DNA from: Maioricimonas rarisocia
Lineage (GTDB): Bacteria > Planctomycetota > Planctomycetia > Planctomycetales > Planctomycetaceae
Reading direction: 5' to 3'
DNA length: 64,000 bases
Assembly (NCBI RefSeq): GCF_007747795.1
Contig: NZ_CP036275.1
Span: forward strand, 2,838,853 to 2,902,852
Shown here: one piece after another, positions 17,795 to 29,618 of the stretch
Position numbering within the stretch: the stretch's first letter is position 1
How the letters are laid out: each line of letters begins with the position of its first letter
Position numbers and translations under genes: made by a program
The notes under the pieces: model-generated
Told to the model about the DNA's origin: nothing
Seen by the model: the letters and a program-made list of their open reading frames with translations, nothing else
Database searches by the model: none

Positions 17795-18796
17795 CTACCA
17801 GCGGAAGAGGCTCGTGCCCCAGGTGAGGCCGGCACCGAATCCGCACAGCAGCAGCGTGTCGCCGCGGTTGATCCGGCCGGCACGGAACGCCTCGTCCATG
17901 ACGATCGGAATCGATCCGCCGGACGTATTGCCGTACTTCTGAAGGTTGTTGAACACCTTCTCAGGCGGGATGCCGAGCTGTTCGGCAGCGGCTCCGATGA
18001 TGCGGATGTTCGCCTGGTGGAAGAGGTACAGCGACACATCGTGAACCGACATGCCGGCCTTGTCGAGCATCAGCTCGGTCGTGTCGGTCAGCATCCGGAC
18101 GGCCCACTTGAAGACGCTGCGGCCATCCATCTTCAGGAAATGGTTGCCCGACTCGAGGCTCTCGTGGGTCAGCGGGTCGCGGGTACCACCGGCGGGACGA
18201 TCGAGCAGTCGGCCGCCGCTTCCGTCCGAACCCATCTGGTAGCAGAGAAAGCCCTGGTGCGGCTCACCGCGCGTGAGGACCACGGCACCGGCTCCATCGC
18301 CGAAGAGGGGGTACGTTCGCTGGTCACCGGGATCGATGATACGGCTCATGCAGTCCGCACCGACGACGAGCGCCGTTTTTGCGTTGCCGGTCGCCACGAA
18401 CTGAGCCGCGGTGATCATCGCGTACTTGAAGCCGGCGCAGGCGGCGGCGGCATCGAACGCGGGGCAGTCCAGTCCCAACTGGTCCTGCACGAGGCAGGCC
18501 GTGGACGGACAGTGAAAATCGGGCGTAAACGTCGCCACGACGAGCAGATCAATATCCTGCGGATCGATTCGTCCAGCGCGAATCGCCTTGCGGGCGGCTT
18601 CGACGCACATGTCGCTGGTGGCCATCTCGGGCGGAGCGTGCCGCCGTTCGAGAATGCCCGTCCGCTGTTCAATCCAGGAGGAATCGAAGCCGAACTGTGC
18701 GTTGAGATCCTGGTTCGTGACGACCTGTTCAGGCACGAACGAACCGCAGGAGACGACCTGCACACCGAGAAGCGAGCAAGTGCGGCGTGTAAACAA
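17795..18796 (-). CDS. fabH: 3-oxoacyl-ACP synthase III (KAS III)
   Basis: Condenses acetyl-CoA-type primers with malonyl-ACP to start fatty-acid synthesis. The catalytic triad is visible: Cys in AAACAGFKYAM (about residue 120), His in FHQANIRII, and Asn in KYGNTSGGSIP. The C-terminal GFGAGLTWG is also typical. The start is uncertain. A TTG at 18796 gives 333 residues, the normal family length, and is used here. An ATG at 18955 would add 53 residues with no FabH similarity. Neither has a strong ribosome-binding site. It is transcribed alone, away from the methyltransferase and convergent with the membrane protein; no other fatty-acid genes are adjacent. Confidence 0.85.
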   Translation of the reverse strand: MFTRRTCSLLGVQVVSCGSFVPEQVVTNQDLNAQFGFDSSWIEQRTGILERRHAPPEMATSDMCVEAARKAIRAGRIDPQDIDLLVVATFTPDFHCPSTACLVQDQLGLDCPAFDAAAACAGFKYAMITAAQFVATGNAKTALVVGADCMSRIIDPGDQRTYPLFGDGAGAVVLTRGEPHQGFLCYQMGSDGSGGRLLDRPAGGTRDPLTHESLESGNHFLKMDGRSVFKWAVRMLTDTTELMLDKAGMSVHDVSLYLFHQANIRIIGAAAEQLGIPPEKVFNNLQKYGNTSGGSIPIVMDEAFRAGRINRGDTLLLCGFGAGLTWGTSLFRW

Positions 18797-19331
18797 CGTT
18801 CTGCTCGTCTGGTTTGCAGATTGCTCCGGCTGGCGGGGAAGCTCGAAAGTTGTCGCCAATCGGACTCTCCCTGTTGCCGGTCGCGAATGTGATGCCGACG
18901 CATCTCCTTCGTTGATTGAGTGTTCGAAGTATAGTGGCTGTTCCTGTACGCGCATAGCCGAAACATCCGTCCGAAGCGGGGTTGTGTGGGAGCTGGTAAG
19001 GTTCGATTGGGATGCCGGGTTTGGAGAGACCGCGAGGAGTGGGAGATATGCGGGTTCTGTCGATCCGCAGTGTCGTCGGGCACCTGTGCCCAGCATCCCG
19101 GACCGGTCCCCATTCATCGGCGGAAGGTGCGTTCCGGGCGGAACATCGGTATGATCGACCGCAGCCCGACCGGGCGTCTGCGACGGGAACCGGGATGCGG
19201 CGGCGGGGTTGCCCTCCACGTGCCGCAAATCAGGAATCGGGCCTGCGTCGACCCCGGCCGGCTGCTTTCGCGGTCCTTCATGTAAGAAACCGAGTCAGGC
19301 ATCAGGAACGGCCTGCAATTCCAGATCTCAC
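18797..19331. other. Divergent intergenic region upstream of fabH
   Basis: About 535 bases (less if fabH starts at 18955). It must contain the fabH promoter and that of the next gene. I see no conserved gene; the overlapping open frames lack ribosome-binding sites and recognisable products. Confidence 0.45.
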
Positions 19332-19865
19332 ATGTCATTTGAACCTACTGATCCCGAACGGCGATTCCGCGAGGCCTGGGACGCCGTCGAGATCGCGCGT
19401 CCCGTGCATTACTCGCTGTTTACCTTCGGAGAGTCGGATCTCCCCTACTATCTCGTCGAGGCGGCCAAAGAGCCCAAGCATCCTGTGAATGTCGCCCATG
19501 GCGAAGTGAAGGTGGCGCGGCCGAAAATCATCACGCCGAACACTTCGCAGCCGGAGTTTCGCAACTTCTTCGAAGATCCGGAGATGGAAGGCATGGTCGA
19601 TTTTGTGCTGGCCCGCTCGGCGGCATTCCAGCATCTGACGTTTGACAATCGGGTCGGTTCGACCGAGATCGTCAGCGACAGTATCGAAGAAGTCGTCGCC
19701 CGGCTGAACCAGCGTCTGGACGCGGAAGAAGAAGATCGAGTGGCGATCCTGACCGCTCCGCACGGGCTGGCCGGGATTGCCGTGCTCCGCTATGCCTGCG
19801 AACGGGTGATGCAGAGCGCCCCCGAGAACATCCAGGAACTCAGGGAACGGGGCTTTCTGCCGTGA
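19332..19865 (+). CDS. Conserved-looking protein of unknown function
   Basis: 177 residues from an ATG that follows CCAGATCTCACC-like sequence with no strong ribosome-binding site; the choice rests on where coding character begins. The protein is soluble, acidic and without signal peptide or membrane segment. Notable stretches are HYSLFTFGESDLPYYLVEAA, RPKIITPNTSQPEFRNFFED and a C-terminal helix-rich part (EEVVARLNQRLDAEEEDRVA). It is well-formed and codon use matches neighbours, so it is likely real. I do not recognise a family. The aldehyde dehydrogenase gene starts 114 bases later on the same strand. Confidence 0.65.
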   Translation: MSFEPTDPERRFREAWDAVEIARPVHYSLFTFGESDLPYYLVEAAKEPKHPVNVAHGEVKVARPKIITPNTSQPEFRNFFEDPEMEGMVDFVLARSAAFQHLTFDNRVGSTEIVSDSIEEVVARLNQRLDAEEEDRVAILTAPHGLAGIAVLRYACERVMQSAPENIQELRERGFLP

Positions 19866-19979
19866 CGGCTGGCGGACCTGCCGCCGACGCCATCCGGTAT
19901 CACGTCGCCCCCGTACCCGGCTATCGAACATCGATGGTACGTGCCCGCTCAACCACGTAACTGAGAGACCCTGCCCCCC

Positions 19980-21563
19980 ATGACGCAACATCAGGTACTG
20001 ATCAACGGCCAGTGGCGTGACTCGCTCGGCGACAAGACGTTTCATGCAGTCAACCCGGCGACACGCGAAACGCTCGACGATGGCTACCCGGTCAGCCCCT
20101 GGCCGGAAGTTGCCGAGGTCCTCGAGGCGGCCCACGCGGCGTCGGTGGCGATGCGTGGCTGGTCGGGGGAGCGTTTCGCCCGGTTCCTCGATGCCTACGC
20201 CGACGGGATCGAGGCACGCGCCGACGAGATCGTCGAGATGGCGAATCTCGAAACGGCCTACCCGGTCGAGCCACGACTCAAGAATGCGGAGCTACCACGA
20301 ACGGTCAACCAGCTTCGTCAGGCGGCGGCTGCGGCCCGCGACGGCGCATGGGCCATGGCAACGATCGATACCCAGACGAATATCCGGTCGATCCTCGGAC
20401 CGATCGGTCCGGTGGCGGTCTTCGGCCCGAACAACTTCCCGCTGGCCTTCAACAGCATTGCCGGCGGTGACTTCGCCGCGGCGGTCGCGGCCGGAAACCC
20501 CGTCATCGCAAAAGGGCATTCTTCGCATCCGGGCACGACCCGGCTGTTCGGTCTGGCGGCCCACGAAGCGGCCCAGGCGACCGACATGCCGCCCGGCTTC
20601 GTGCAGCTGATTTACCGGACCAGCCACGAAGATGGTGCCCGGCTGGTCTCGCACCGGTACATCGGTGCGACAGGATACACCGGCTCGCGGCATGCCGGCC
20701 TGGTCATCAAGGAGGCGGCCGATCGCGCCGGTAAGCCGATCTATCTCGAACTCTCCAGCATCAATCCCGTCTGCATTCTGCCCGGTGCTCTCCAGGAGCG
20801 GGCAGAAGCGATTGCCGACGAGTTTGCCGGCAGCTGCCTGATGGGAGCCGGGCAGTTCTGCACCAATCCCGGCATCGTCGTCCTCGTCGACAACGACGCT
20901 TCGCGGGCACTTCTGAAGTCGGTCGCGGAGAAGTTCGATGCGGCTCCGGTCGGCACTCTGCTTTCCGAGGGCGTCGAGCAGCACTTTCGCGCGGGGATCG
21001 TGCACCTGCAGCGGGCGGGAGCCCGGATCGTCACCGGCAACCAGCCGGTCGATTCCTCTCGGTACTGCTATGCGAACACGTTGCTCGAAGTGAGTGGCGA
21101 CGAGTTTGTCGAGAACGCGCTTCCCCTGCAGGACGAAGCCTTCGGCAATGCCTCGCTGTTCGTCTTTGCGAAAGACGAGGATCAGCTCGTGCAGATCGTC
21201 GAATCATTCGAAGGAAACCTGACTGGCTGTATCTATAGCGATACCGCCGGCAGCGATGATTCCCTCTACGATCGCGTGGCTCCGGTTCTGCGTGAACGGG
21301 TCGGTCGACTCCTCAATGACAAGATGCCAACCGGCGTTGCCGTCTCTCCCGCGATGAATCATGGCGGGCCGTTCCCCTCGACCGGTCACCCCGGCTTCAC
21401 AGCGGTGGGCATCCCGGCATCGGTGCGACGGTTCGGAATGCTGCAGTGCTACGACAACGTGCGACCACACCGACTCCCCCCTGCCCTGCAGGATGCGAAT
21501 CCGACCGGCGAGATGTGGCGGTACATTGACGGTGCCTGGACCCAGGCGAACGTCGAAGGCTGA
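19980..21563 (+). CDS. Aldehyde dehydrogenase, alpha-ketoglutaric semialdehyde type
   Basis: 527 residues of the NADP-type family that oxidises 2,5-dioxopentanoate to 2-oxoglutarate, the last step of non-phosphorylating pentose and sugar-acid breakdown. The catalytic Cys294 lies in GAGQFCTNPG, the general base Glu257 in YLELSSINP, and the oxyanion Asn in GPNNFPLAF. The C-terminal GVAVSPAMNHGGPFPSTGHP segment is characteristic of this subfamily. The substrate assignment is by family resemblance only. Next genes on the strand, a Gfo/Idh/MocA oxidoreductase and a sulfatase, fit a carbohydrate-degradation context. Confidence 0.85.
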   Translation: MTQHQVLINGQWRDSLGDKTFHAVNPATRETLDDGYPVSPWPEVAEVLEAAHAASVAMRGWSGERFARFLDAYADGIEARADEIVEMANLETAYPVEPRLKNAELPRTVNQLRQAAAAARDGAWAMATIDTQTNIRSILGPIGPVAVFGPNNFPLAFNSIAGGDFAAAVAAGNPVIAKGHSSHPGTTRLFGLAAHEAAQATDMPPGFVQLIYRTSHEDGARLVSHRYIGATGYTGSRHAGLVIKEAADRAGKPIYLELSSINPVCILPGALQERAEAIADEFAGSCLMGAGQFCTNPGIVVLVDNDASRALLKSVAEKFDAAPVGTLLSEGVEQHFRAGIVHLQRAGARIVTGNQPVDSSRYCYANTLLEVSGDEFVENALPLQDEAFGNASLFVFAKDEDQLVQIVESFEGNLTGCIYSDTAGSDDSLYDRVAPVLRERVGRLLNDKMPTGVAVSPAMNHGGPFPSTGHPGFTAVGIPASVRRFGMLQCYDNVRPHRLPPALQDANPTGEMWRYIDGAWTQANVEG

Positions 21564-21625
21564 CGTCTGGCCCGCCCGAATTCCGGCGACCTGTTTCTGA
21601 CCAGAACATCTCTGCGGAACTGATC

Positions 21626-22609
21626 ATGTCGCAAGCCATTCGCTTTGGCGTGCTGGGCTGTGGCCGCATCGTCCGGCGCGGGTTTATTCCAGGGATCGCT
21701 GCGACGCCGGGCGCTTCGTTGCAGGCGATCGCCAGCCGCCGCCCGGGAGTTGCCCGGGATTGGGCGGACGAGCACGATGTGCCGCGTGCCTGGGACTCTT
21801 ACGAAGAACTGATCGCCGATCCGGATGTCGACGCGGTCTACGTCCCGGCGACAGGCGACGAACATGCCCGCTGGACAATCGCCGCCGCGCAGGCGGGCAA
21901 GCATGTCCTGTGCGAGAAACCACTGGCCCGCACGGTCGCGGAAGCCGAGCAGATGATCGCCGCCTGCAACGAGGCCGGCGTCATTCTGCAGGAAGCCTTC
22001 ATGTGGCGGCAGCATCCCCGCGCGCAGAAGACGCTGGAACTGCTGCAGGAAGGGGCCATCGGTTCGCTCCGCATCATTCTCGCAAGCTTCTCGTTTGATC
22101 TGCCGCGCACCGACTGGCGGCTGCAGCCCGAGAAGGGGGGCGGCGCCATGTGGGATCTGGGTTGCTACGGCGTTGACGCGAGCCGCTTCATCACCGAAGA
22201 CGAACCGGTAGCGGTACACGCGCACGCCCGCTGGTGGGAGACCGGCGTCGACATGACGATGCAGATCGCGCTGAGCTTTCCCGGGGACATCGTCGCCAAC
22301 ATCGACTGCAGCTTTGAGGCCCCGTTTCGCTGTCATGCCGAGCTTGTCGGCGATGCCGGACGGATTGTGCTGCCGGACGCGTTTCAGCCGGGTGAGGAAA
22401 GTGTGATCCTGCTGCAGCGTTCGACGCAGCGTGGTGCACCGCTCGAGGAAATTCCTGTTCCCCCTGCCAATCAGTATGCCTGCCAGGTCGCGGCATTCTG
22501 CGAATCGATCGCCGCCGGCCGTCGCCTCGCACCGGCTGAAGACGGGCTCGCGAACATGCGTGTCCTCGAGCGCGTCCTTGCCGACGCACATCGCAACCGC
22601 GATCGTTGA
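21626..22609 (+). CDS. Gfo/Idh/MocA-family NAD(P)-dependent oxidoreductase
   Basis: 327 residues. The N-terminal Rossmann fold shows FGVLGCGRIVRRGFIPGI, and the family signature CEKPLARTVAEAEQM gives the catalytic lysine of EKP. The second motif AFMWRQHPRA and a GGGAMWDLGCYGVD stretch follow. Members interconvert sugars and sugar alcohols; the substrate cannot be assigned. The start ATG at 21626 is 62 bases after the aldehyde dehydrogenase stop, consistent with an operon. Length and motifs are normal for the family. Confidence 0.88.
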   Translation: MSQAIRFGVLGCGRIVRRGFIPGIAATPGASLQAIASRRPGVARDWADEHDVPRAWDSYEELIADPDVDAVYVPATGDEHARWTIAAAQAGKHVLCEKPLARTVAEAEQMIAACNEAGVILQEAFMWRQHPRAQKTLELLQEGAIGSLRIILASFSFDLPRTDWRLQPEKGGGAMWDLGCYGVDASRFITEDEPVAVHAHARWWETGVDMTMQIALSFPGDIVANIDCSFEAPFRCHAELVGDAGRIVLPDAFQPGEESVILLQRSTQRGAPLEEIPVPPANQYACQVAAFCESIAAGRRLAPAEDGLANMRVLERVLADAHRNRDR

Positions 22610-22726
22610 TGGATCGCTCGCGACCCACTTCATCGATTGATACAGTGGGGCGTCGATGCGTCGGTAGGCCGCCCGGCCGCCCCGGCGATGCGCTCTCCCG
22701 CCAGATTACCTGATTGCTTTGAACCA

Positions 22727-24232
22727 ATGGCCATGAATCTCCGACTCTCTCGCGCGATGTCCGTTGTGGTCACATTACTGATGATCGCGTGTTGTACCGT
22801 CTCCCCGTCGCGGGCAGACGACGCTGCCGCAGATCGTCCCAATGTGTTGATCATTGCGATCGACGACCTGAACGACTGGGTCGGCTGTCTGGACGGACAT
22901 CCACAGGCGCAGACACCGCACATGGATCGTCTCGCCGCACGCGGCACGCTGTTCACAAACGCGCACTGCCAGTCGCCGCTTTGCAACCCGTCACGCACGA
23001 GTCTGCTGACCGGCCGCCGTCCATCGACGACCGGCGTTTACGGCCTCGCACCGTGGTTCCGTACCGTCGACGATCTCGAGGACATCGTCACGCTGCCGCA
23101 GCACTTCCGTCAAAACGGCTACACGACGCTGACAACGGGCAAGATCTACCACGGCGGATACCCGCCCCGTCCGCAGCGCCAGGACGAATTCGATGTCTGG
23201 GGACCGCGCGCGGGGGTTGGCGTCCGGCCGAAGCAGAAGCTCGTCACGACGCCGGCGGGCAATCATCCGCTCGTCGACTGGGGGACGTTTCCTCATCGTG
23301 ACGAGGACAAGGGAGACTGGAAGGTCGCCAGCTGGGCGGTCGAACAGCTTGAAACGCCCCCCGAGGAACCGTTCCTGATGGCGGTCGGTTTCTTCCTGCC
23401 GCACGTCCCCTGCTACGCCACCCAGGAGTGGTTCGACCTGTACCCGAACGAGTCCCTGCAACTGCCGCCAATCCTGCGCGACGACCGTGCCGACACGCCC
23501 GAGTTCTCGTGGTATCTGCACTGGATGCTTCCCGAACCGCGACTGAGCTGGCTGGAGGAAACGAATCAGCTCAAGCCGCTGGTGCGGGCGTATCTGGCGT
23601 CGATCAGCTTCGTCGACAGCCAGGTGGGGCGGGTGCTCGACGCTCTCGAAGCGAGCGGCAAGGCGGACAACACGATCGTGGTGCTGTGGTCGGACCACGG
23701 CTTCCATCTCGGCGAGAAGGAGATCTCGGGCAAGAATTCGCTGTGGGAAGAATCGACCCGCGTGCCGCTCATCTTCGCCGGCCCTGGTGTGTCGGAAGGG
23801 GCCGTCTGCGCGCGTCCTGCCGAGCTGCTCGACATCTATCCGACGCTGGTCGAAATGACCGGTGGTTCGCAGCGTGACGGGCTCGAAGGCCACAGCCTCG
23901 TGCCGCAACTCAAGGACGCTCAAGCCGAGCGGAAATGGCCGGCGATCACGACGCACAACGTCGGGAACCACGGGATTCGCAGCGAACACTGGCGATACAT
24001 CCGCTATGCCGACGGATCCGAAGAGCTGTACGACCTGCGAAGCGATCCCAATGAATGGAAGAACCTCGCCGGTAATCCGAAGTACGCCGACGTCATCCGC
24101 GAGCACGCCGCTTTCCTGCCGAGCGTCAATCGTCAGCCTGTTCCGGGCAGCGCCCACCGCGTCCTCGTGAAGGAAGACGGCCAGTGGGTCTGGGAAGGCA
24201 AGCCGATCGATCCCGCCGAGAAGTGGGAATAG
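22727..24232 (+). CDS. Secreted sulfatase (iduronate-2-sulfatase-like)
   Basis: 502 residues from the ATG at 22727, which puts a signal peptide at the N-terminus (MSVVVTLLMIACCTVSPSRA). The alkaline-phosphatase-fold core starts at RPNVLIIAIDDLNDW, with the metal-binding aspartates. The sulfatase signature C-x-P-S-R appears as LCNPSRTSLLTG: Cys86 is the residue normally converted to formylglycine. Later motifs are TLTTGKIYH and WSDHGFHLGEKEISGK. It would remove sulfate esters from polysaccharides outside the cytoplasm. Such enzymes are abundant in planctomycetes. The start is weakly supported (no clear ribosome-binding site), and upstream in-frame ATGs exist. Confidence 0.9.
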   Translation: MAMNLRLSRAMSVVVTLLMIACCTVSPSRADDAAADRPNVLIIAIDDLNDWVGCLDGHPQAQTPHMDRLAARGTLFTNAHCQSPLCNPSRTSLLTGRRPSTTGVYGLAPWFRTVDDLEDIVTLPQHFRQNGYTTLTTGKIYHGGYPPRPQRQDEFDVWGPRAGVGVRPKQKLVTTPAGNHPLVDWGTFPHRDEDKGDWKVASWAVEQLETPPEEPFLMAVGFFLPHVPCYATQEWFDLYPNESLQLPPILRDDRADTPEFSWYLHWMLPEPRLSWLEETNQLKPLVRAYLASISFVDSQVGRVLDALEASGKADNTIVVLWSDHGFHLGEKEISGKNSLWEESTRVPLIFAGPGVSEGAVCARPAELLDIYPTLVEMTGGSQRDGLEGHSLVPQLKDAQAERKWPAITTHNVGNHGIRSEHWRYIRYADGSEELYDLRSDPNEWKNLAGNPKYADVIREHAAFLPSVNRQPVPGSAHRVLVKEDGQWVWEGKPIDPAEKWE

Positions 24233-24320
24233 GCCGGGCGGAACGTCTGAGAGAGCAACCTGGCATGGGGGGGCGTCGAGCCGCTCGTGCATCGTGTGGA
24301 ACAGTGAGGCAGCGAGTTTG

Positions 24321-25160
24321 ATGGACGGTGGATCCCCCTACGATCAGCCTGAGCCACGTGGTTGGTCTCTCGTTCAGGCGACTCTGAGGATCGTGGTCGC
24401 CGTCCAGTGCTGGGGCGTGGCGGCAACCTGGCTGCAGGGGGGGAACCATGCCGCTGTCCTGCAGTTCGCCATGGAACACAACGGCATGGCGGAGTCGGCT
24501 GCAGCCCGCTTCGACAACATCATTGCCGTCGCCATGCTGGCCTGCGGTGCGTTGACGCTGACTCGTCCCTGCTGGCCCGTGTTGCTGCCCGTCTCCGGAT
24601 GGATGCTGCTCGAGTCCGTCATGAAGATGCTGCTTCATGACCAGTGGCTCGAGCCGGCCGAGCATGCCTCTCGGTACCTCGCGCCGGTCGCGTTGATCGT
24701 GATCGACTTCTGGCCCCCCAAACTCAAGTTCGCACTCGGCTGGGCGATGGTGTCGATGTGGCTGCTCCGCATCGCGGCCGCGTCGACGTTTGTCGGTCAT
24801 GGGCTGATGGCGATCTTCCAGAGCGGCACCGGTGGCAACTTCGTCGACCTGATCACCCTGTCGGCCGCGAACGTTCTGGGGGCGACCGTTAGCGAAGAGC
24901 ACGCGCGGGTGGCTCTGGCAGTGATCGGCGGCGTCGATATCGGCGTCGCGCTGAATCTGCTGATCTCCCGCAGTCGCGGCGTCGCGTTCTGGATGGCGTT
25001 CTGGGGATTCGCTGCGGCTGCGAGCCGGGTCACCGCGTACGGACCGGAGCAGTACCACGACATCTTGATCCGTGTCGCCAATGGTGGCGTGCCGGCGGTC
25101 GTCGGAATCTACTGGTGGCGGGCCATCCGGGAACAACCGTCGAGCGTCATTCCGGGGTAG
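24321..25160 (+). CDS. Polytopic membrane protein of unknown function
   Basis: 279 residues from the ATG at 24321; the open frame extends slightly upstream. About seven hydrophobic segments are visible, for example LRIVVAVQCWGVAATWLQGG, IIAVAMLACGALTLTRPCW, YLAPVALIVIDFW and VAFWMAFWGFAAAASRV. A strongly conserved-looking stretch VGHGLMAIFQSG lies in the middle, a pattern met in DoxX-like or other small membrane proteins, but the match is too weak for a family call. The gene's last 14 bases overlap the convergent phosphatase gene. No enzyme motif seen. Confidence 0.65.
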   Translation: MDGGSPYDQPEPRGWSLVQATLRIVVAVQCWGVAATWLQGGNHAAVLQFAMEHNGMAESAAARFDNIIAVAMLACGALTLTRPCWPVLLPVSGWMLLESVMKMLLHDQWLEPAEHASRYLAPVALIVIDFWPPKLKFALGWAMVSMWLLRIAAASTFVGHGLMAIFQSGTGGNFVDLITLSAANVLGATVSEEHARVALAVIGGVDIGVALNLLISRSRGVAFWMAFWGFAAAASRVTAYGPEQYHDILIRVANGGVPAVVGIYWWRAIREQPSSVIPG

Positions 25161-26484
25161 GTTGTCCCGCGTCCTCCAGAACGGTCGCCAGTACGACGGT
25201 CCGGTCGTCTGTGGGGGGAGCGTCGTTGGTCCACCCCTTCAGTCCGCGGACGAGGCTGTTGAGCAGTTCGTCGGCGGTCTTGGCGTAGCACTGCTGCAGC
25301 ACTCCGTCGAGGCGACGCACGCCAAACAGTTCGCCATCCGGGCTGGGTGCTTCGGTAATCCCGTCGGTGTACAGAATCAGCCGGTCACCCGGCTCCAGGT
25401 GCGTCGTGGCGCTGGGGTACTCGATGTCATCCATGAAGCCGAGCGGCAACTTGCGTGCACGGTCGAGGACTTCGACGCTCCGCTCACATGCCCGCGTGAC
25501 CCGGGGCGGATTGTGACCGGCCGACGAGTAGGTCAGTTCACGCGTCGCCGGATCGTACACCGCGTAGAACGCCGTCACGAACGCCCCGAGGTTGCCGGTG
25601 TACCGTTCGGTGAGGTGGCGATTCACGAAGCCCAGCAGCTTGCCGGGGGGCTCCTTCTGGCTCGGATACAGATGAGCGATGCTGTGGGTGATCGCCATCA
25701 CCACGGCGGAGGGAGTCCCGTGCCCGCTGACGTCGGCAATCAGCATTCCCCATTTGCCGTCGGGTAGCGGAAAGAAGTCGTAGTAGTCGCCGCCGGCATG
25801 ACGTGAGGTCCGGTAGTAGGCTGCGAGATCCAGGCCGGGAATATCGGGCATCTCTCGCGGCAGAAGGGCCTGCTGGATGTCGGCCACAACCTTCAGTTCA
25901 CGGTCGATCTGCGAGTAGGCTTCCTGCAGCTGCTGTGAGAGGACCAGGTTGTGCGTGGCTCGACCGAACAGGTTCGCCAGCCAGAACTGCTCGGGCAAGC
26001 GGTTCCGGTTGAAAGCGGCCGGCTCTTCGCGGGTGAGCACGACCATGTTCAGTGCCTGCCCCTGGTCCAGCAGCGGAATCGCAATGAGCGACTGCTGTCC
26101 TTCGAGGTACGGAGCAGCCGGATCGTCCTCGTCGATTTCGAGCTGGTCGATCACGTGCGGCCGATCCGAGTAGATCAGGTCCGCCAGCAGTCCCCCGCTG
26201 AGGAGCGGAAGCCGATCCTGGTTCTGCCAGGGATTGAGCTTCTCTTCCCATTCGCTGTACCGGGTGATGCGGTACTGCGTGTCCTTCAGCCCCCGTCGAC
26301 TCAGGGAAATACGGCGATTCGTGGGGAACATCTCCGCCATCCGCCGTGAGTACGCTTCGACCATTGCCTGCGGGTCGGTCTGCGTACTCATCTCGCGCAT
26401 CGTTTCGTAGATGGCTTCGAGGCGTTCCTGCCAGTCGCCGATCTCGAGCGAACGGGCCAGTCCGGACTGAATCTGCGTCGACAT
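25147..26484 (-). CDS. PP2C-type (SpoIIE family) serine phosphatase with GAF domain
   Basis: 445 residues from the ATG at 26484, preceded by AGGGG at 6 bases; an ATG 6 bases upstream is the alternative. The first half is a GAF-like sensory domain (about 30-180: RRMAEMFPTNRRISLSRRG, then SLIAIPLLDQGQALNMVV). A linker helix IQQALLPREMPDIPGLDLA is the usual entry to RsbU/SpoIIE phosphatases. The catalytic core carries AGGDYYDF, IADVSGHGTPSA, SAGHNPP, LYTDGITEA and TDDRTVV with the metal-binding aspartates. It dephosphorylates a regulatory protein, typically an anti-sigma-factor antagonist; no such partner is encoded here. Single-gene unit between a membrane protein and fusA. Confidence 0.85.
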   Translation of the reverse strand: MSTQIQSGLARSLEIGDWQERLEAIYETMREMSTQTDPQAMVEAYSRRMAEMFPTNRRISLSRRGLKDTQYRITRYSEWEEKLNPWQNQDRLPLLSGGLLADLIYSDRPHVIDQLEIDEDDPAAPYLEGQQSLIAIPLLDQGQALNMVVLTREEPAAFNRNRLPEQFWLANLFGRATHNLVLSQQLQEAYSQIDRELKVVADIQQALLPREMPDIPGLDLAAYYRTSRHAGGDYYDFFPLPDGKWGMLIADVSGHGTPSAVVMAITHSIAHLYPSQKEPPGKLLGFVNRHLTERYTGNLGAFVTAFYAVYDPATRELTYSSAGHNPPRVTRACERSVEVLDRARKLPLGFMDDIEYPSATTHLEPGDRLILYTDGITEAPSPDGELFGVRRLDGVLQQCYAKTADELLNSLVRGLKGWTNDAPPTDDRTVVLATVLEDAGQPTPE

Positions 26485-26626
26485 TTGCATCCCCTGCGTG
26501 AGCGGGCCCGGCTGGGTGGCAGCAGGCCAACCGTCTTTCAAGTGTGACAGCCGGACCGATCAATGCAAGGGACACGTGAGCTGTCCGCAGGTAACTGCAG
26601 CAATGGGAAACCAACGTCTCGCGCAC

Positions 26627-26666
26627 AAGAAAACCGCCCGGCAACACAATGTGTCACCGGGCGGTT
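26627..26666 (-). terminator. Rho-independent terminator of fusA
   Basis: A perfect 10-bp stem (26632-26641 with 26657-26666) closes a 15-base loop. On the minus strand it is followed by TTTTC, and it sits 30 bases after the fusA stop. Confidence 0.9.
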
Positions 26667-26695
26667 GAACGATTCGTTAGCAGCCGACGAGCCGA

Positions 26696-28831
<2,136 letters not shown>

Positions 28832-29618
28832 GGCAGGTGTCGATTTGCCGAAGGAAGAGGAAAGACGCCGTCCCGGTCACCAGGATTTCCGCACCTGGTC
28901 TAAGGTCACCGAGCGACCGACAGAAAGTTCCGTTTACGCGTGGAGGGCCACCGGAAGTGACAGTCTCCCCGATGGCTGGCGATAATGGCCCCGAACTGGC
29001 GAGCGTTGCCAATCGGGTCATGTTACGCACGAAGCTGGGAATCGTTGCAGTCGCCTCTCAGCGACGATAAGGGGAGAGCCGCCAAATCATCGCTGTTCAG
29101 GCGGACATGTCTCCATCATAGTTGCATTCCTTATCGTCAACCGGGCGAACGATTCTGGTTACGTCGTTCCCGTGCGGCCCGAAGTGGGTGCTTCGACCGC
29201 CCAGCTGGGGCTGTCTGCAGCCGGATACCCCGTGGAGGGCAGGTTCTACGGAAAACTCCCGCAAATCCTCTTGGCTTGTGGAGGATATTATCGCCAGCCG
29301 GGAACTAGGGAAAGGGGAAATTTATTTGTTTTGGGTGAATCCGCAAGGAGTTCGGGCAGTTTTGGCCCGGGAGTCGCCCTGATTCTGTGCGTCCGACTCT
29401 TGCAGAACAGCTACCGGGGAAACGCGCGCAAGCCCCGTATCTTCACCCGTAATACGCCCTTACCGACGGAAATCGTATTCTCCCGCCCGCCAACTTGAGG
29501 CCGAAGCGGCCAATCCGGCAGTCCAGGCTGAACTGTCGGGATTCTGCCTGAACGGGACAACCGTTCACCCGGTGAGTGGCCCGCGCCCCCCACGGCGGGC
29601 CACCCGATTGACTCGAGC
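28832..29618. other. Large intergenic region upstream of fusA
   Basis: About 790 bases, the largest gap in the window. It carries the fusA leader and promoter. GGTCACC occurs at 28875 and 28904. An AT-richer island lies around 29290-29340. I found no gene, tRNA or known RNA fold. Several short open frames exist on both strands without ribosome-binding sites. A terminator hairpin for the convergent gene is near its right end. Confidence 0.45.
29576..29603 (-). terminator. Terminator-like hairpin after the DUF6807 gene
   Basis: Perfect 9-bp stem (29576-29584 with 29595-29603) around a C-rich loop, 16 bases after the stop codon of the minus-strand gene. No T-run follows, so confidence is moderate. 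Confidence 0.5.

Noticed and set aside
28856-28873. GAGGAAAG sequence recalling RNase P RNA
   Set aside because: The rest of the conserved core is missing in this region; the short match is likely chance and overlaps the fusA leader.
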